Shown here piece by piece: positions 24,957 to 36,478 of a DNA stretch of 64,000 nt. Each line of letters begins with the position of its first letter. Within the stretch, counting starts at the first letter, position 1. The stretch spans positions 1 through 64,000 of the forward strand of contig DATIGE010000040.1 of the NCBI GenBank assembly GCA_035454885.1, read 5' to 3'. The translations under genes and the position numbers were made by a program. The notes beneath the pieces were generated by a model. That model searched no databases and was not told the DNA's origin. It worked only from the letters and a program-made list of their open reading frames with translations. Origin of the DNA: a bacterium (GTDB lineage: Bacteria > UBA10199 > JACPAL01 > GCA-016699445).

Positions 24957-26528
24957 ATGATGCAGACGGATTTCCTGGTCATCGGCTCCGGAATCGCCGG
25001 TCTGAGTTTCGCGCTCGAGGTGGCCAAGCATGGGACGGTCACCGTCATCACGAAAAAGACCCGGGCCGAGTCCAACACCAACTATGCGCAGGGCGGGATC
25101 GCGGCGGTCATGTCCGCCATTGATTCCGTCGACAAGCACATCCGGGACACCCTCGAGTGCGGCTACGGCCTTTGCCACGAGGACGCCGTGCGATTGGTCG
25201 CGACCCAGGGCCCGTCCGCCATCCGGAGGCTGGTCGACTGGGGCGTCCAGTTTTCCAAACAATCCGCCGGCGGCGGATTCGATCTCACGCGCGAGGGCGG
25301 CCACAGCGAACGGCGCGTCCTGCATTTCAAGGACACGACGGGCGCCGAGATCGAGCGCGCCCTCCTGGAGGCGATCAAATCGCACCCGGACATCCGCGTC
25401 TTGGAGCACCACTTCGCGGTGGACCTGATCACCAATCGGAAAGAGCCGCTCCGCTGCCTGGGGGCCTACGTCCTCGATCAGAAGTCCGGAAACATCGAAA
25501 GCATTGCGGCCGGCATCACCCTCTTGGCCACGGGGGGGGCGGGCAAGGTCTACCTGTATACGTCCAACCCGGACATCGCGACCGGAGACGGCATGGCGAT
25601 GGCCTACCGAGCCGGCGCGCGCATGGCGAACCTCGAATTCGTCCAGTTCCACCCAACCTGTCTCTTCCATCCGGAGGCGAAGTCCTTCCTCATCACCGAG
25701 GCCGTCCGCGGCGAGGGCGGCGTCCTCCGTCTGCCGGACGGCCGTGCCTTCATGGAAAAATACCATCCGATGAAGGACCTGGCCCCGCGGGACGTGGTCG
25801 CGCGCGCCATCGACGCGGAGCTCAAGCGGACCGGCTACGAATACGCGTGGCTGGACCTGACGCACAAGCCGGCCTCGTTCATCCGGGAGCGCTTTCCGGC
25901 CATCTACGAAAAATGCTTGAGCTACGGCATCGACATCACCGTCCGCCCTATCCCGGTAGTCCCCGCCGCGCACTACTTCTGCGGCGGCGTCGTGACGGAC
26001 CTGGACGCCCGCACGAACATTCAAGGGCTGCTCGCGGCTGGCGAAGTCGCCTGTACGGGGCTGCATGGGGCCAACCGGCTGGCCTCAAATTCTCTATTGG
26101 AGGCGGTGGTGTTTTCGGACCGGGCGGCAAAAACCGCGATGGACGAGGTGAAGGCGCGCGCAGGGACCAGCGAAGCGAGGTCCCTCCCCGCGTGGAACCC
26201 CGGCACCGCTACCGACAGCGACGAGAATGTCGTCATCGCTCAGAACTGGGACGAGATCCGGCGCACCCTGTGGAATTACGTGGGGATCGTCCGCTCCGAC
26301 AAGCGCCTGATCCGGGCGCGGAGTCGCGTCGATCTGCTCATGGAAGAGATCAACCAGTATTATTGGAACTTCCGGGTGACGTCCGACCTCTTGGAGCTCC
26401 GAAACATCGCGACGGTCGCCGACCTGATCATCCGATGCGCCCTGTGGCGGAAGGAAAGCCGGGGATTGCATTACAACATCGACTATCCGGATCCCCGGGC
26501 CGAATTCCAAACCGACACCCTTCTATGA
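24957..26528 (+). CDS. nadB: L-aspartate oxidase
   Basis: FAD enzyme oxidising L-aspartate to iminoaspartate in de novo NAD synthesis. About 523 residues. Dinucleotide fold: [17 protein letters not shown]; substrate and family motifs: [40 protein letters not shown], and the C-terminal [15 protein letters not shown]. Two ATGs (24957, 24960) are equivalent starts. A small palindrome (AGGGACC/GGTCCCT, 26162-26185) falls in the variable loop before the C-terminal helical domain and may be another inserted repeat. No nadA or nadC lies alongside. Confidence 0.95.
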   Translation: MMQTDFLVIGSGIAGLSFALEVAKHGTVTVITKKTRAESNTNYAQGGIAAVMSAIDSVDKHIRDTLECGYGLCHEDAVRLVATQGPSAIRRLVDWGVQFSKQSAGGGFDLTREGGHSERRVLHFKDTTGAEIERALLEAIKSHPDIRVLEHHFAVDLITNRKEPLRCLGAYVLDQKSGNIESIAAGITLLATGGAGKVYLYTSNPDIATGDGMAMAYRAGARMANLEFVQFHPTCLFHPEAKSFLITEAVRGEGGVLRLPDGRAFMEKYHPMKDLAPRDVVARAIDAELKRTGYEYAWLDLTHKPASFIRERFPAIYEKCLSYGIDITVRPIPVVPAAHYFCGGVVTDLDARTNIQGLLAAGEVACTGLHGANRLASNSLLEAVVFSDRAAKTAMDEVKARAGTSEARSLPAWNPGTATDSDENVVIAQNWDEIRRTLWNYVGIVRSDKRLIRARSRVDLLMEEINQYYWNFRVTSDLLELRNIATVADLIIRCALWRKESRGLHYNIDYPDPRAEFQTDTLL

Positions 26529-26582
26529 CGCCTCGCAGGCATCGATCCATACGCATCTATCCACTTGATAAATGACGTCTTG

Positions 26583-26597
26583 TTATTGCGACAATAA
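26583..26597. promoter_or_regulatory. Palindrome in the AT-rich leader of the FtsX permease
   Basis: TTATTG, CGA, CAATAA: a 6-bp inverted repeat with 3-nt centre in the AT-rich gap 26529-26675, which otherwise stands out from the GC-rich surroundings. Candidate operator; no regulator identified. Confidence 0.3.
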
Positions 26598-26675
26598 TAT
26601 TCATTTCAATATGATAATTTTTTTGAGTCCCATCTCTTTTTAGACTATATTTTCAGGCTCCAGCTTCAGCAACTT

Positions 26676-27944
26676 ATGAAAATCATCCTGCTGTTGACGC
26701 GGATCGCCGCAAGAAACACGTTACGGAACAAACGGCGCACCCTGCTCACGATGTCCATCCTCGCGCTGGGCAGCAGCGGTCTCATCGTCATCGGCGGATT
26801 TTTCACCGACCTGATGGACGGGTTCCGTGAAGTCTTCATCCACAGCCAAACGGGACACCTGCAGGTGAACGCCCGCGGCTATGACCGGCTCGGGGCGACC
26901 GATCCGTTTCAGTTCCTGATCCCGGATCTCCCGCGCGTTCAGGGTGAGGTGGAAAAAACACCCCACGTTCTCTTCACGGCGCCCCGCCTGTCGTTTTCCG
27001 GCATGGCGAGCTCGAGCTCGGTCACCGTCGGATGCATGGCCCTGGGCGTGGACGCCCAAAGGGAACAATGGATGGGGGGATTCCGGACCAACGGACAGAA
27101 CATGCCCTCGATACGGATCGTGGAAGGCGCGGATCTCGACCCCGCGGAACCGGACGGCGTCGTGCTCGGCACGGGCCTCCTCGCGTCGTTGGGTCTCAAA
27201 GTCGGCGATTCCGTCGGCTTCGTGACCACCCGCCCCGGCGGGGCGCTGGACGGCGCCCAATTTCGAGTCCGTGGAACGTTCACGACCTTCATCAAGGACT
27301 TCGACGACCGGGCCATGAAGCTCAACCTGGGAAAGGCCCAGGCCATCCTGGGAACGCCCAATCAGGCGCAAAGCCTCTTGGTCGTTCTGGATAGGACGGC
27401 TCAAACGGATCACGTGAAGGCAGCCCTACTCTCCCGGATCGGAATAGAGGGGGGACACCTGAAGGACCTGGAGATCATCCCCTGGTATGAAATGGCCGAC
27501 TACTACCGCCAGAGCAAGTCCCTCCTGAACAAGATCTACGAGACCATCCAGTTGATCCTCCTGATCGTCTTTGTGATCAGCATCGGCAATACCGTCAATA
27601 TGGCGATCCTGGAGCGCACCCGCGAATTCGGAACCATGCTGGCGATCGGAGGCGGGCGGGAGACCGTGTTCGCGCTCATATTGATGGAAGGGTTCTTCTT
27701 GGGCCTGCTGGGAGCGGGATTGGGACTTCTCGTGGGAACCGGCGCGGCGGCCATCCTGTCGGCCGTCGGCATCGAGATGACTCCTCCTCAGGCGGCTCAA
27801 GTTTACGTCACCCGGGTGGCCGTGACCCCGCCGCTTCTCCTCCAGGCATTCCTCGTCGCCATGCTTTCCGCCGTGATCGCCGCGGTCTCGCCGGCCTACC
27901 GGATCTGCCGGACGCGGATCGTCGAGTCGTTGGGCTACGTCTAG
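26676..27944 (+). CDS. FtsX/LolC-type ABC transporter permease
   Basis: 422 residues. One N-terminal helix (about 25-45), a large periplasmic domain (about 50-285) of the MacB type, and three C-terminal helices with the FtsX domain (about 287-420; NTVNMAILERTREFGTMLAIG). No ATPase is adjacent. A matching ATPase and a second FtsX permease occur 5-7 kb downstream (33392-35295), and the three would make a LolCDE-like set. It is flanked by an AT-rich 147-nt leader and lies between nadB and unrelated minus-strand genes, suggesting separate acquisition or rearrangement. Confidence 0.88.
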   Translation: MKIILLLTRIAARNTLRNKRRTLLTMSILALGSSGLIVIGGFFTDLMDGFREVFIHSQTGHLQVNARGYDRLGATDPFQFLIPDLPRVQGEVEKTPHVLFTAPRLSFSGMASSSSVTVGCMALGVDAQREQWMGGFRTNGQNMPSIRIVEGADLDPAEPDGVVLGTGLLASLGLKVGDSVGFVTTRPGGALDGAQFRVRGTFTTFIKDFDDRAMKLNLGKAQAILGTPNQAQSLLVVLDRTAQTDHVKAALLSRIGIEGGHLKDLEIIPWYEMADYYRQSKSLLNKIYETIQLILLIVFVISIGNTVNMAILERTREFGTMLAIGGGRETVFALILMEGFFLGLLGAGLGLLVGTGAAAILSAVGIEMTPPQAAQVYVTRVAVTPPLLLQAFLVAMLSAVIAAVSPAYRICRTRIVESLGYV

Positions 27945-27948
27945 CACC

Positions 27949-28509
27949 TTACTTCCAAACCAGCTGGGACTTGGCGGGGACTCCGGCCATGCGGAGCGTA
28001 AAGGCGTCGCCTGGATGGAGGGTCTTGGGGAAGCGCACGTAGTAGGCCCGGGACCACTTGTCGAGGTGGGGATAAAGAACCTTCTCCACCTGCGTGACGG
28101 GCAGGCGCTCCATCTGAACGGGGGCGATCGTGGCGCCCTTCGTATCCAAGAAGACGCGCCAGAGGCCGTCGTCCTTGCCCACCTCGGGCGCCGCCGCGGA
28201 CCCGGCGTAGATCGAGAGGAAAAAGACGTCGTAGTCGGCCGATTCCTCCGCGTCCTCGCGAACCTGCGTCATGAGCTCCGCGTCGGTCCATTCGAGGAGG
28301 GCATCGAGCTTCTCCCGCCGGGCCGCACGAAAATCGGGGGAAAGGTAGGTCGCGTTCCAGATCAGTCGCGCCTCCATGTTGTCCCAGACGTAGACCTTTC
28401 CGGTCCGCGTCCACTCCTTGAGGGCGGACGGATAGGACTCCTTCGCCGCGGCCTGAGCGGCGGCGATGAGTAGGATGACCGCGGTGATTACAGCCTTTTT
28501 AAGATCCAT
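27949..28509 (-). CDS. Secreted chalcone-isomerase-like or uncharacterised periplasmic protein
   Basis: 186 residues with a Sec signal peptide (MDLKKAVITAVILLIAAAQ, cleavage after AAA). The mature domain contains VWDNMEARLIWNATYLSP, KLDALLEWTDAELM and a late WRVFLDTKG strand, reminiscent of the bacterial chalcone-isomerase-like periplasmic group, but the match is by impression only. It overlaps the upstream hydrolase gene by 22 nt on the same strand (dnaJ-hydrolase-this gene). Confidence 0.6.
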   Translation of the reverse strand: MDLKKAVITAVILLIAAAQAAAKESYPSALKEWTRTGKVYVWDNMEARLIWNATYLSPDFRAARREKLDALLEWTDAELMTQVREDAEESADYDVFFLSIYAGSAAAPEVGKDDGLWRVFLDTKGATIAPVQMERLPVTQVEKVLYPHLDKWSRAYYVRFPKTLHPGDAFTLRMAGVPAKSQLVWK

Positions 28510-29372
28510 AGCTCCATGTCCCGGAAGACCTGATTGCGGCCGACTTCGTTGAAAAGCTCGTGATAGAAACCCTCGTAGACCTTGAACCTCTTGTCCCGGA
28601 TGGGAATGTTCTCGAAGAACGCGCGCGTCCCCTCGGGCGAGCAGATGAGGTCGGCGCCGGCGTGCATCAGGAGGCTCGGCACCTTGAGCTTCTTGGCCAG
28701 GGCTATGATGGTGAGATGGTTCTCCAGGACGATGTCGGCGAGCCGCGTCGTGATCTTCTTCTGGATCTTCGGGTCACGGCGGTAGGCGTCCACGACCTCG
28801 GGGTCCCGCGAGACCATGCTGGGATCCAACTCGTTGCCCAACGCGAGCTTGGGGACGAGCCGCGAGAGGACCGGCGCCGCCAGGCGCTTGAGGAGGGGGA
28901 TGCGGACCTTGAGGCTCACGTTCGGCGACGAAACGATGATGCCCGCCAACCCCTCGGGATGCCGCACTCCGTAGTTCAAGGCGAGCTGGCCGCCGAAACT
29001 GTGGCCCACCAGGAAGACCTTCTTGCCCTTTTCGTGCTTCCGGATGCGGTCCAGAAAACGCCGGAGGTCCTCCATGAGATGACCGAGGGATTCGGCGTAG
29101 GCGCGCCTGCCCCCGGATTCGCCATGGCCCCGGAGGTCCATCGCGTAAACGGTATAGCCCCGCCGCGTGAAATACCGGACGGGGAATCCGTATCGCCCTG
29201 AATGCTCGGCCATGCCGTGAACGATGGCGATGACGGCGGGTTTGAGCGGCGCCACGGCCTTGCCTGTTTTTTGGGGCTTTTTGGGGGTCCAGGACTGGAT
29301 GAAGAGGTCCAAGTCCCCCGCCCCCTTGAACGTGCCCTTCTCGTGATGGATGTCCGGATTTCCGTGGGTCAT
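28488..29372 (-). CDS. Alpha/beta hydrolase, monoacylglycerol-lipase type
   Basis: 294 residues, no signal peptide. Nucleophile elbow GHSFGG, oxyanion loop VHGMAEHSGRY, the YAMDLRGHGES block typical of monoacylglycerol lipases and lysophospholipases, acid HAGADLICSPEG and catalytic His in YEGFYHELFNE. Likely hydrolyses glycerides or lysophospholipids in the cytoplasm. It begins 1 nt after the dnaJ stop on the same strand. Confidence 0.9.
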   Translation of the reverse strand: MTHGNPDIHHEKGTFKGAGDLDLFIQSWTPKKPQKTGKAVAPLKPAVIAIVHGMAEHSGRYGFPVRYFTRRGYTVYAMDLRGHGESGGRRAYAESLGHLMEDLRRFLDRIRKHEKGKKVFLVGHSFGGQLALNYGVRHPEGLAGIIVSSPNVSLKVRIPLLKRLAAPVLSRLVPKLALGNELDPSMVSRDPEVVDAYRRDPKIQKKITTRLADIVLENHLTIIALAKKLKVPSLLMHAGADLICSPEGTRAFFENIPIRDKRFKVYEGFYHELFNEVGRNQVFRDMELWILKRL

Positions 29373-29373
29373 A

Positions 29374-30486
29374 TCAGGAAAAGAACCCCTTCTTTTTCTT
29401 CTTCGGCGCCTCCGCGGCGTGCCCGGAGAGGGCCGCGAACTCGCGGAGGAGATCCTCCTGCTTGGACGAAAGATTCTTGGGCGTCTTGACGAGAAGCCTT
29501 ACCACATGGTCGCCGCGCCGCGACTTGCTTTGCGCCTTGAGTTCCGGCACGCCGAGTCCCTCGATGATGACCGTATCGCCCGTCTCGGTCCCCTTGGGCA
29601 CGCGGATCACGCGCTTGCCCTCCAGCGTGACGACCTCGATCTCGCCGCCCAGGGCGGCCGTCGTCATGGGAATCGTTTCCTCGGAAAAAATCGTCCTGCC
29701 GTCCCGTTCGAATCGCTCGTGCCGCGCGACATGGAGGAACACGTACAGGTCGCCGTTCCCTCCGCCGGACTCCCCCGCCTCGCCTTCGTTTTGGAGCACG
29801 AGACGGATGCCGTCGTCGACGCCCGGCGGGACCTTGACGGTGATCTTTTTGTGGCGGGCGACGCGCCCCGCCCCGCCGCAGGACCGGCACGGATCGCTCA
29901 CGATCGACCCCTCGCCCTGGCACTGTCCGCAGGTCGTGGTCACCGTGAAGAATCCCTGGCTTCGCCCGACCTGGCCCGACCCCCGGCACGACGGACAGGT
30001 CTTGCGCTCCGAACCCGGGGCCGCGCCCTGACCGCCGCAATCCTCGCAACGCTCCCGGCGCTTGACCTCGATCGTCCGCTCGACACCGAAACAGGCCTCT
30101 TCGAACGACAGCTCGATCTCGGAGGAGAGGTCGCGCCCCCGGCGGGCGCGGGACCGGCCGCGGCGACCGGGGCTGAAGCCGAAAAAGTCCTCAAAGATGT
30201 CGCCGAAGGAGGCGAAGATGTCGTCGACGTCTTCAAAGGGTCGGCTGCCTGCGGCCCCGACCCCGGCGTGGCCGAATCGGTCGTAGCGCGCCCGCTTCTC
30301 GGTGTCGGACAGGATCTCATAGGCCTCGGCGGCCTCCTTGAAATGCTCCTCGGACTGCTTGTCGCCGGGGTTGCGATCGGGGTGGAACTTCAGCGCGAGC
30401 TGGCGGTAGGCCTTCTTGATCTCCTCGGGCGAGGCGGACTTCGCCACCCCGAGGATCTCGTAATAGTCCCGTCGCGCGGAAGCCAC
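29374..30486 (-). CDS. dnaJ: Chaperone DnaJ (Hsp40, type I)
   Basis: 370 residues with all type I parts in order: J domain with HPD ([11 protein letters not shown], about residues 34-44), Gly/Phe-rich linker (about 75-115), zinc-binding domain with four CxxC repeats ([32 protein letters not shown]; about 146-210) and C-terminal substrate-binding domains. Stimulates DnaK ATPase. Unusually it is divergent from dnaK instead of following it, and grpE is absent from the window. Confidence 0.97.
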   Translation of the reverse strand: MASARRDYYEILGVAKSASPEEIKKAYRQLALKFHPDRNPGDKQSEEHFKEAAEAYEILSDTEKRARYDRFGHAGVGAAGSRPFEDVDDIFASFGDIFEDFFGFSPGRRGRSRARRGRDLSSEIELSFEEACFGVERTIEVKRRERCEDCGGQGAAPGSERKTCPSCRGSGQVGRSQGFFTVTTTCGQCQGEGSIVSDPCRSCGGAGRVARHKKITVKVPPGVDDGIRLVLQNEGEAGESGGGNGDLYVFLHVARHERFERDGRTIFSEETIPMTTAALGGEIEVVTLEGKRVIRVPKGTETGDTVIIEGLGVPELKAQSKSRRGDHVVRLLVKTPKNLSSKQEDLLREFAALSGHAAEAPKKKKKGFFS

Positions 30487-30542
30487 GTTTCAGCTCCTCC
30501 AAAAAATCATAATCCTGAATCGCACCCGTAGGGTGTGGAGCA

Positions 30543-30570
30543 AATTTAACCATCCCTCCCAATTTGTCAA
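30543..30570 (-). promoter_or_regulatory. Promoter of dnaJ
   Basis: On the minus strand TTGACA (complement of 30565-30570), 16-nt spacer, TAAATT (complement of 30543-30548), about 57 nt before the dnaJ start. No CIRCE inverted repeat was seen. Confidence 0.6.
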
Positions 30571-30588
30571 TTTTTCCGGCCCCTTAGC

Positions 30589-30617
30589 TTGACACAATGT
30601 CCCGGATGCTTAACTTA
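30589..30617 (+). promoter_or_regulatory. Promoter of dnaK
   Basis: TTGACA at 30589-30594 followed by a weak -10 (TAACTT at 30611-30616, 16-nt spacer), about 33 nt before ATG. It is back to back with the dnaJ promoter. The -10 is poor, so an alternative sigma factor cannot be excluded. Confidence 0.45.
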
Positions 30618-30649
30618 GGCTCGTAACCAATCCGGAATAGGAGAAATTC

Positions 30650-32569
<1,920 letters not shown>

Positions 32570-32582
32570 GAACACTCCTCAG

Positions 32583-33362
32583 ATGAAACCGCGGCGCTCC
32601 TTATTCGCGTTTCTTTTGCTCGACTTTCTGATGACCGCCCTTCCTTTCCCGGCAGGGAGCAGTCCCCCAGAAAAATCGGCCCGTCAATATATTGAGACGA
32701 TGGTGGAACAGTTGCGGAAGAACGCCAACGTCTCCGAAATTGAAATGACGATTCAGCGCCCCAATTGGAGCCGCACCCTTTTGATGGACGCGTGGGATGA
32801 TCGGGCCCATAAACGGGTCTTCATACGGATCCTGAAACCCCCCAAGGAGGAGGGGACGACCTTTTTGAGGCTGGGAGACAATCTCTGGAGCTATCTTCCC
32901 AAAGTCGAGAAGGTGCTGAAAATCCCGCCCTCGATGATGCTCCAGCCCTGGATGGGGAGCGACTTCACGAACGATGATTTGATGAAAGAGTCGAGTTACA
33001 CCGACGATTACGAACACCGGATCGCGGGCCGCGAGGAACGGGACGGCGAAAAATTGGTGCGGATCGAACTCCTACCCCACCCCGAGGCGCCCGTGGTGTG
33101 GGGAAAGGTGATTTTTTGGCTTCGTGAGAGCGACAGCCTTCCCGTCCAGCAGCACTTTTTGGACGAAAAAGGAAACCTGATCAAAGATTTGCGCTTTTCG
33201 GAATTTAAAAAGATGGACGGTTCCCTCGTCCCCACCCGATGGGAGATCATCCCCGAGACCAAAGAGGGGCAAAAGACCATCCTGAGAATCTTGACGATCG
33301 ACTTCAACCCGAGCCCGCCGATCCCCGAGGCCGTTTTCACGGAGAAGAATTTGAGGACTTAG
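32583..33362 (+). CDS. LolA-like outer-membrane lipoprotein-sorting protein
   Basis: 259 residues from ATG 32583 with a signal peptide (MKPRRSLFAFLLLDFLMTAL, cleavage near SS). The mature domain has the pattern of the LolA-like group found beside FtsX-type transporters (PF17131-like): DAWDDRAHKRVFIRILKPPK, NLWSYLPKVEKVLKIPPSMM, WMGSDFTNDDLMKESSY. These proteins are thought to carry a lipid or lipidated cargo across the periplasm. The gene starts 13 nt after dnaK and is less GC-biased than dnaK. Same strand as the ATPase and permease that follow. Confidence 0.85.
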   Translation: MKPRRSLFAFLLLDFLMTALPFPAGSSPPEKSARQYIETMVEQLRKNANVSEIEMTIQRPNWSRTLLMDAWDDRAHKRVFIRILKPPKEEGTTFLRLGDNLWSYLPKVEKVLKIPPSMMLQPWMGSDFTNDDLMKESSYTDDYEHRIAGREERDGEKLVRIELLPHPEAPVVWGKVIFWLRESDSLPVQQHFLDEKGNLIKDLRFSEFKKMDGSLVPTRWEIIPETKEGQKTILRILTIDFNPSPPIPEAVFTEKNLRT

Positions 33363-33391
33363 AGGGCCGAAGGATGGTATAAACGTCCTTT

Positions 33392-34069
33392 GTGAGCGCC
33401 TTGATCGAGTTGAGGGGGGTCAGCAAGCTTTATCTCAACCGCCTCTTTCAGGTCAACGCGCTTCGGAACATCGACCTCAACATTCAGCCGGCAGAATTTG
33501 CGGTCGTCGACGGACCTTCCGGTTCTGGCAAGTCGACTCTCCTCCACCTCATCGGAGCCCTGGACCGGCCGACCCAGGGCCAGATCGTCGTCGGCGAACA
33601 GGATTTGGGCCGTCTCTCGAAGAACCAGCTTTCCGAGTTCCGGCTCAAGAAGGTCGGCTTTGTCTTCCAGACCCATAACCTGGTTTGGGCTCTGACCGCC
33701 CTGGAAAATATTGAATATCCGCTTCTCTTGCTCGGCGTTGAAAGAAAGGAACGGCGGGAGAAGGCGTTTGACCTCCTTCAGCGCGTCGGCCTTTCCGACC
33801 AGAGCGACAAAAGGCCGGGCGAAATGAGCGGCGGACAACGGCAGAGGATATCCGTCGCGAGGGCCATCGTTACCAATCCCGCGATCGTTCTTGGTGACGA
33901 GCCGACCGCCAATCTCGATTCGCGTTCTGCAGTCGATCTCATTAATCTATTTTTCGATCTCAACCGGCAATTCAAAACGACATTTCTCATCGCGACACAC
34001 GACCGCGACATCATGAAAAAGGCAGACCGGAACATCCGGCTCCACGACGGGATGGTGGTGAACTCTTGA
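33392..34069 (+). CDS. LolD/MacB-type ABC transporter ATPase
   Basis: 225 residues, GTG start. Walker A GPSGSGKSTLLHLIG, Q-loop in FVFQTHNLVWALTALEN, signature MSGGQRQRISVARAI, Walker B VLGDEPTANLD and switch His in IATHDRD. The sequence places it in the LolD/FtsE-like group that drives mechanotransmission permeases without moving substrate through the membrane. Its stop overlaps the next permease start. Confidence 0.95.
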   Translation: MSALIELRGVSKLYLNRLFQVNALRNIDLNIQPAEFAVVDGPSGSGKSTLLHLIGALDRPTQGQIVVGEQDLGRLSKNQLSEFRLKKVGFVFQTHNLVWALTALENIEYPLLLLGVERKERREKAFDLLQRVGLSDQSDKRPGEMSGGQRQRISVARAIVTNPAIVLGDEPTANLDSRSAVDLINLFFDLNRQFKTTFLIATHDRDIMKKADRNIRLHDGMVVNS

Positions 34070-35295
34070 CCATTTTCGTTCGAATCGCCTTTCGCAATTT
34101 ATTTCGCCACAAGTTGCGTTCTCTTTTGGCACTCCTGGCGGTTGTGCTGGGACTCGGATCTCTCCTTCTGATCTGGGCATTTACAGACGGCGCGCACGGG
34201 CAGATGACGTCAAACATCAGGGCCATGATGACGGGCGACGCGCAGATCGTACCCAAGGATTTGGAGAATATGGTCCTGAGCACCAGCGGCGTGATCGAGG
34301 ATCCGGAACAGGTCCGGACCCTATTGAGACGTGACCCCTCGGTTGCCGGATTCGCCGAAAGGGTCATCGGCGGGGGAATCATTTTCACGGCGACCCACTC
34401 CCATCCGACCCGGCTCGTCGGCGTCGATCCGGTGCAGGAAAAGGCCATTGGAAGCCGTCCCCCCCTGCAATTCGGGAGATGGCTGACCCTCGAGGACAAG
34501 GGGGGGCTTTTCATGAGCACAACGCTGGCCCGATTTCTTGATCTTCAAATCGGGGACAAGGTCGTTGTGACGGTTCAGGATTATTACGGCGCCTTGAATG
34601 GAAATGTCCTCCGTATCATCGGTACGGGCGATACCGGCAATGAGTACCTGGACAGCGGCAATGTCTATATGTTGAGTTCGACGCTGCAGGGACTTCTCTC
34701 ATTGGACAAAAGGAATTCCGCGTTTGTTCTAAAGATCGACTCGCGTCACGCGATCGACGAGGCCGTCCTTTCGTTGCGGCCCAAAGTAGCCTCCCTGGGG
34801 CTATCGATTCTGAGCTGGGAGGAGCTCTTGCCGATGTTGTCCCAGTTGATCCGATATAACGAGGCCAGGAATTTCATACTGGTCTTGATTGTATTAGCCG
34901 TGGTGACCTTGGGGATCTTGAACACGCTCATGATGTCCGTCGTCGAAAGGACCTTTGAGTTCGGCCTCCTCATGGCGATCGGGACCAAACCGAGGCAGGT
35001 GATTCAGATGGTGATGCTGGAATCCTTTTTCATCACCGTCATCGGCTGCTCGCTGGCACTTCTCCTGGGTGCGGGGCTGACCTTCTATTTCGCGGACGTT
35101 GGCATCGATCTGTCGCGATTTTCGAGGACGTTCTTCAACATGATGATCGGTTCCCGCATTTATCCCAAGATCGTATGGACCCACTTGATCCCTTCCATCT
35201 TCATCATCTTCGCCGGAAACCTGACGGTCTCCCTGTATCCCGCCTGGCGGGCGAGCCGGCTCGATCCCATCGAGGCGCTGCGGCAGGTGGGATGA
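34066..35295 (+). CDS. FtsX/LolE-type ABC transporter permease
   Basis: 409 residues, TTG start at 34066 overlapping the ATPase stop. N-terminal helix (about 18-42), periplasmic domain, three C-terminal helices with an FtsX domain (ILNTLMMSVVERTFEFGLLMAIGTKPRQ). Together with the ATPase it forms half or all of a LolCDE-like exporter; the permease at 26676 could be the second half. Codon use is less GC-rich than in dnaK or nadB, consistent with foreign origin. Confidence 0.92.
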   Translation: MTIFVRIAFRNLFRHKLRSLLALLAVVLGLGSLLLIWAFTDGAHGQMTSNIRAMMTGDAQIVPKDLENMVLSTSGVIEDPEQVRTLLRRDPSVAGFAERVIGGGIIFTATHSHPTRLVGVDPVQEKAIGSRPPLQFGRWLTLEDKGGLFMSTTLARFLDLQIGDKVVVTVQDYYGALNGNVLRIIGTGDTGNEYLDSGNVYMLSSTLQGLLSLDKRNSAFVLKIDSRHAIDEAVLSLRPKVASLGLSILSWEELLPMLSQLIRYNEARNFILVLIVLAVVTLGILNTLMMSVVERTFEFGLLMAIGTKPRQVIQMVMLESFFITVIGCSLALLLGAGLTFYFADVGIDLSRFSRTFFNMMIGSRIYPKIVWTHLIPSIFIIFAGNLTVSLYPAWRASRLDPIEALRQVG

Positions 35296-36110
35296 GGAGA
35301 ACCGCGATCATCCTTGTTTGGCTCCATCTGCTCCCGGAATCCTTGTGCGCCACGGCATTGATCCAAGGGGACGGTTTCACCCGGGGCCTTAAAGGCTACT
35401 AAATAAGAATCTCTTTTTCACATCGAGGCAAAGAGAGGGCGGGGATTCTATCCCTGGGGACGTGAATCGGATCCGAACGGAATGGGATCTTCGCTACACC
35501 CCGGTCTTTTCCGCCATAGCGATTTGGGATCATGAGATCATTCTTTGAGATGCGGTGAATACTCCGGAATTTTCCATTGAGCAGGATCTTAGGGAAGAGC
35601 CTTATCTCGATCTGGAATGGGAATTGGCGCGGCGAAACAACATCTCCTACAGACAACGCCTCTACCGCGTTTATGGGAAATTTGAAACCCCTCCGGTGAC
35701 CACCGTCATTGGGCGGCAAAAAATCGATTGGGGGCCATACGCATCTTGTCCCCCGTGGATTTATTCACCCCGCTCACCACCTTTGCCATCGAGCGGGAAG
35801 AGAAGACCGGGGTTACGGCGGCCAATCTGACCGTCTCGGTCAACCCGGCCCTTCGAGTCAACCCGGTCTATGGCTTCGATCCTCATATCGACCGGTTCCG
35901 GATTGTCATGCGGATCACCCAGACTGTACGCCGTTTCGATGTCTCCCTGTTGGGCGGACGATTCCTGCGGGACGCCGTCGTCGGGTTTGATTTTTCGGGT
36001 GACTTCGAAGAGCCGGCCTTCGAGGGGGGTGATCTATGATCAGGTCAAGGCTCGGGTTTTGTTCAACTGGCCCTGGGAATCGATTATGGGCCCCATCGGG
36101 TGCGATCCAC
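35292..36110 (+). pseudogene. Decayed outer-membrane beta-barrel gene (DUF1302-like)
   Basis: Starts at ATG 35292, inside the permease stop, with a signal peptide (MRRTAIILVWLHLLPESLCA) but stops at 35400-35402. Homologous text continues in other frames: NRIRTEWDLRYTPVFS up to a TGA at 35546; LYRVYGKFETPPVTTVIGRQ to about 35726 in that frame; then a shift into SPVDLFTPLTTFAIEREE through FEGG (about 36030); then GSGFVQLALGIDYG (36049 onward). The GRQ-x-WG, P-x-D and barrel-strand patterns match outer-membrane proteins that accompany LolA/FtsX modules. At least one stop and two or three frameshifts make it non-functional unless sequencing error is involved. Confidence 0.72.
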
Positions 36111-36113
36111 TAC

Positions 36114-36155
36114 GTGTCTGACGTTCATGGGGCATTTCCCTTTCATCGACATGGA
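36114..36155 (+). repeat. Shared 40-nt sequence, copy A
   Basis: Contains GTGTCTGACGTTCATGGGGC then TTTCCCTTTCATCGACAT. A closely similar stretch with a 4-nt insertion occurs at 45036-45076. Copy A sits just before the right-hand dnaK repeat, at the boundary of the inserted segment. Possibly the terminal sequence of a mobile element. Confidence 0.55.
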
Positions 36156-36166
36156 CAAGGAGGCTC

Positions 36167-36216
36167 AGAAGGAACCGGACGCTGTGGACGCCGAATTCGA
36201 GGAAGCTAAGGAGTAA
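36167..36216 (+). repeat. Right copy of the dnaK 3' end (displaced gene end)
   Basis: 36167-36191 equals 32520-32544; the following codons encode AEFEEAKE and a TAA stop, the same residues as the intact DnaK tail with different third bases. It is in frame with the barrel remnant upstream (frame open from 36049), not with a chaperone gene, so it is a detached tail. Beyond it, 36217-36478 holds only AT-rich regulatory sequence. Confidence 0.8.
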
Positions 36217-36260
36217 AAGCCGACAAGGGTCCGCCGAAATATGTCTTTAAACATAACACT

Positions 36261-36280
36261 TTCTCAAAATGAGAATAAAT
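36261..36280. promoter_or_regulatory. Fur-box-like inverted repeat
   Basis: TTCTCA, AAA, TGAGAA (36261-36275) in an AT-rich stretch continuing TAAATT. Resembles degenerate Fur-type hexamers (gAGAAT, cAAAAT). It lies about 36 nt upstream of a promoter-like pair for the 1374-residue surface protein. Confidence 0.35.
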
Positions 36281-36315
36281 TAACCCACTATTCTTTATCA
36301 TTATGGATTGAAAAG

Positions 36316-36343
36316 TTGACACCAACGTCAAGAAGTGTAGCAT
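36316..36343 (+). promoter_or_regulatory. Promoter of the large surface protein gene
   Basis: TTGACA (36316-36321), 16-nt spacer, TAGCAT (36338-36343) preceded by TG; about 135 nt before the ATG at 36479. Confidence 0.5.
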
Positions 36344-36478
36344 TCCCAGCTAGATAATTGACATCTTTGATACGACCTTCTTCGTCCCACTCCCTCAGGA
36401 CGGTCAGGGCCGGGCGTTCCTTACAAGAATAAAGACTTGTCCTCAACGGAACCGAGTCATGAAGCGAGGGGGTGGCCC

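Noticed and set aside
30523-30535. CACCCGTAGGGTG near the dnaJ start as another member of the palindrome family
   Set aside because: Only the central GTAGGG resembles the arms; the symmetric part is five bases each side and could be chance.
36217-36478. Possible small gene or riboswitch between the displaced dnaK tail and the surface protein gene
   Set aside because: No frame with a plausible start, length and ribosome-binding site, and no conserved riboswitch pattern recognised; only promoter and Fur-like sequence can be argued.
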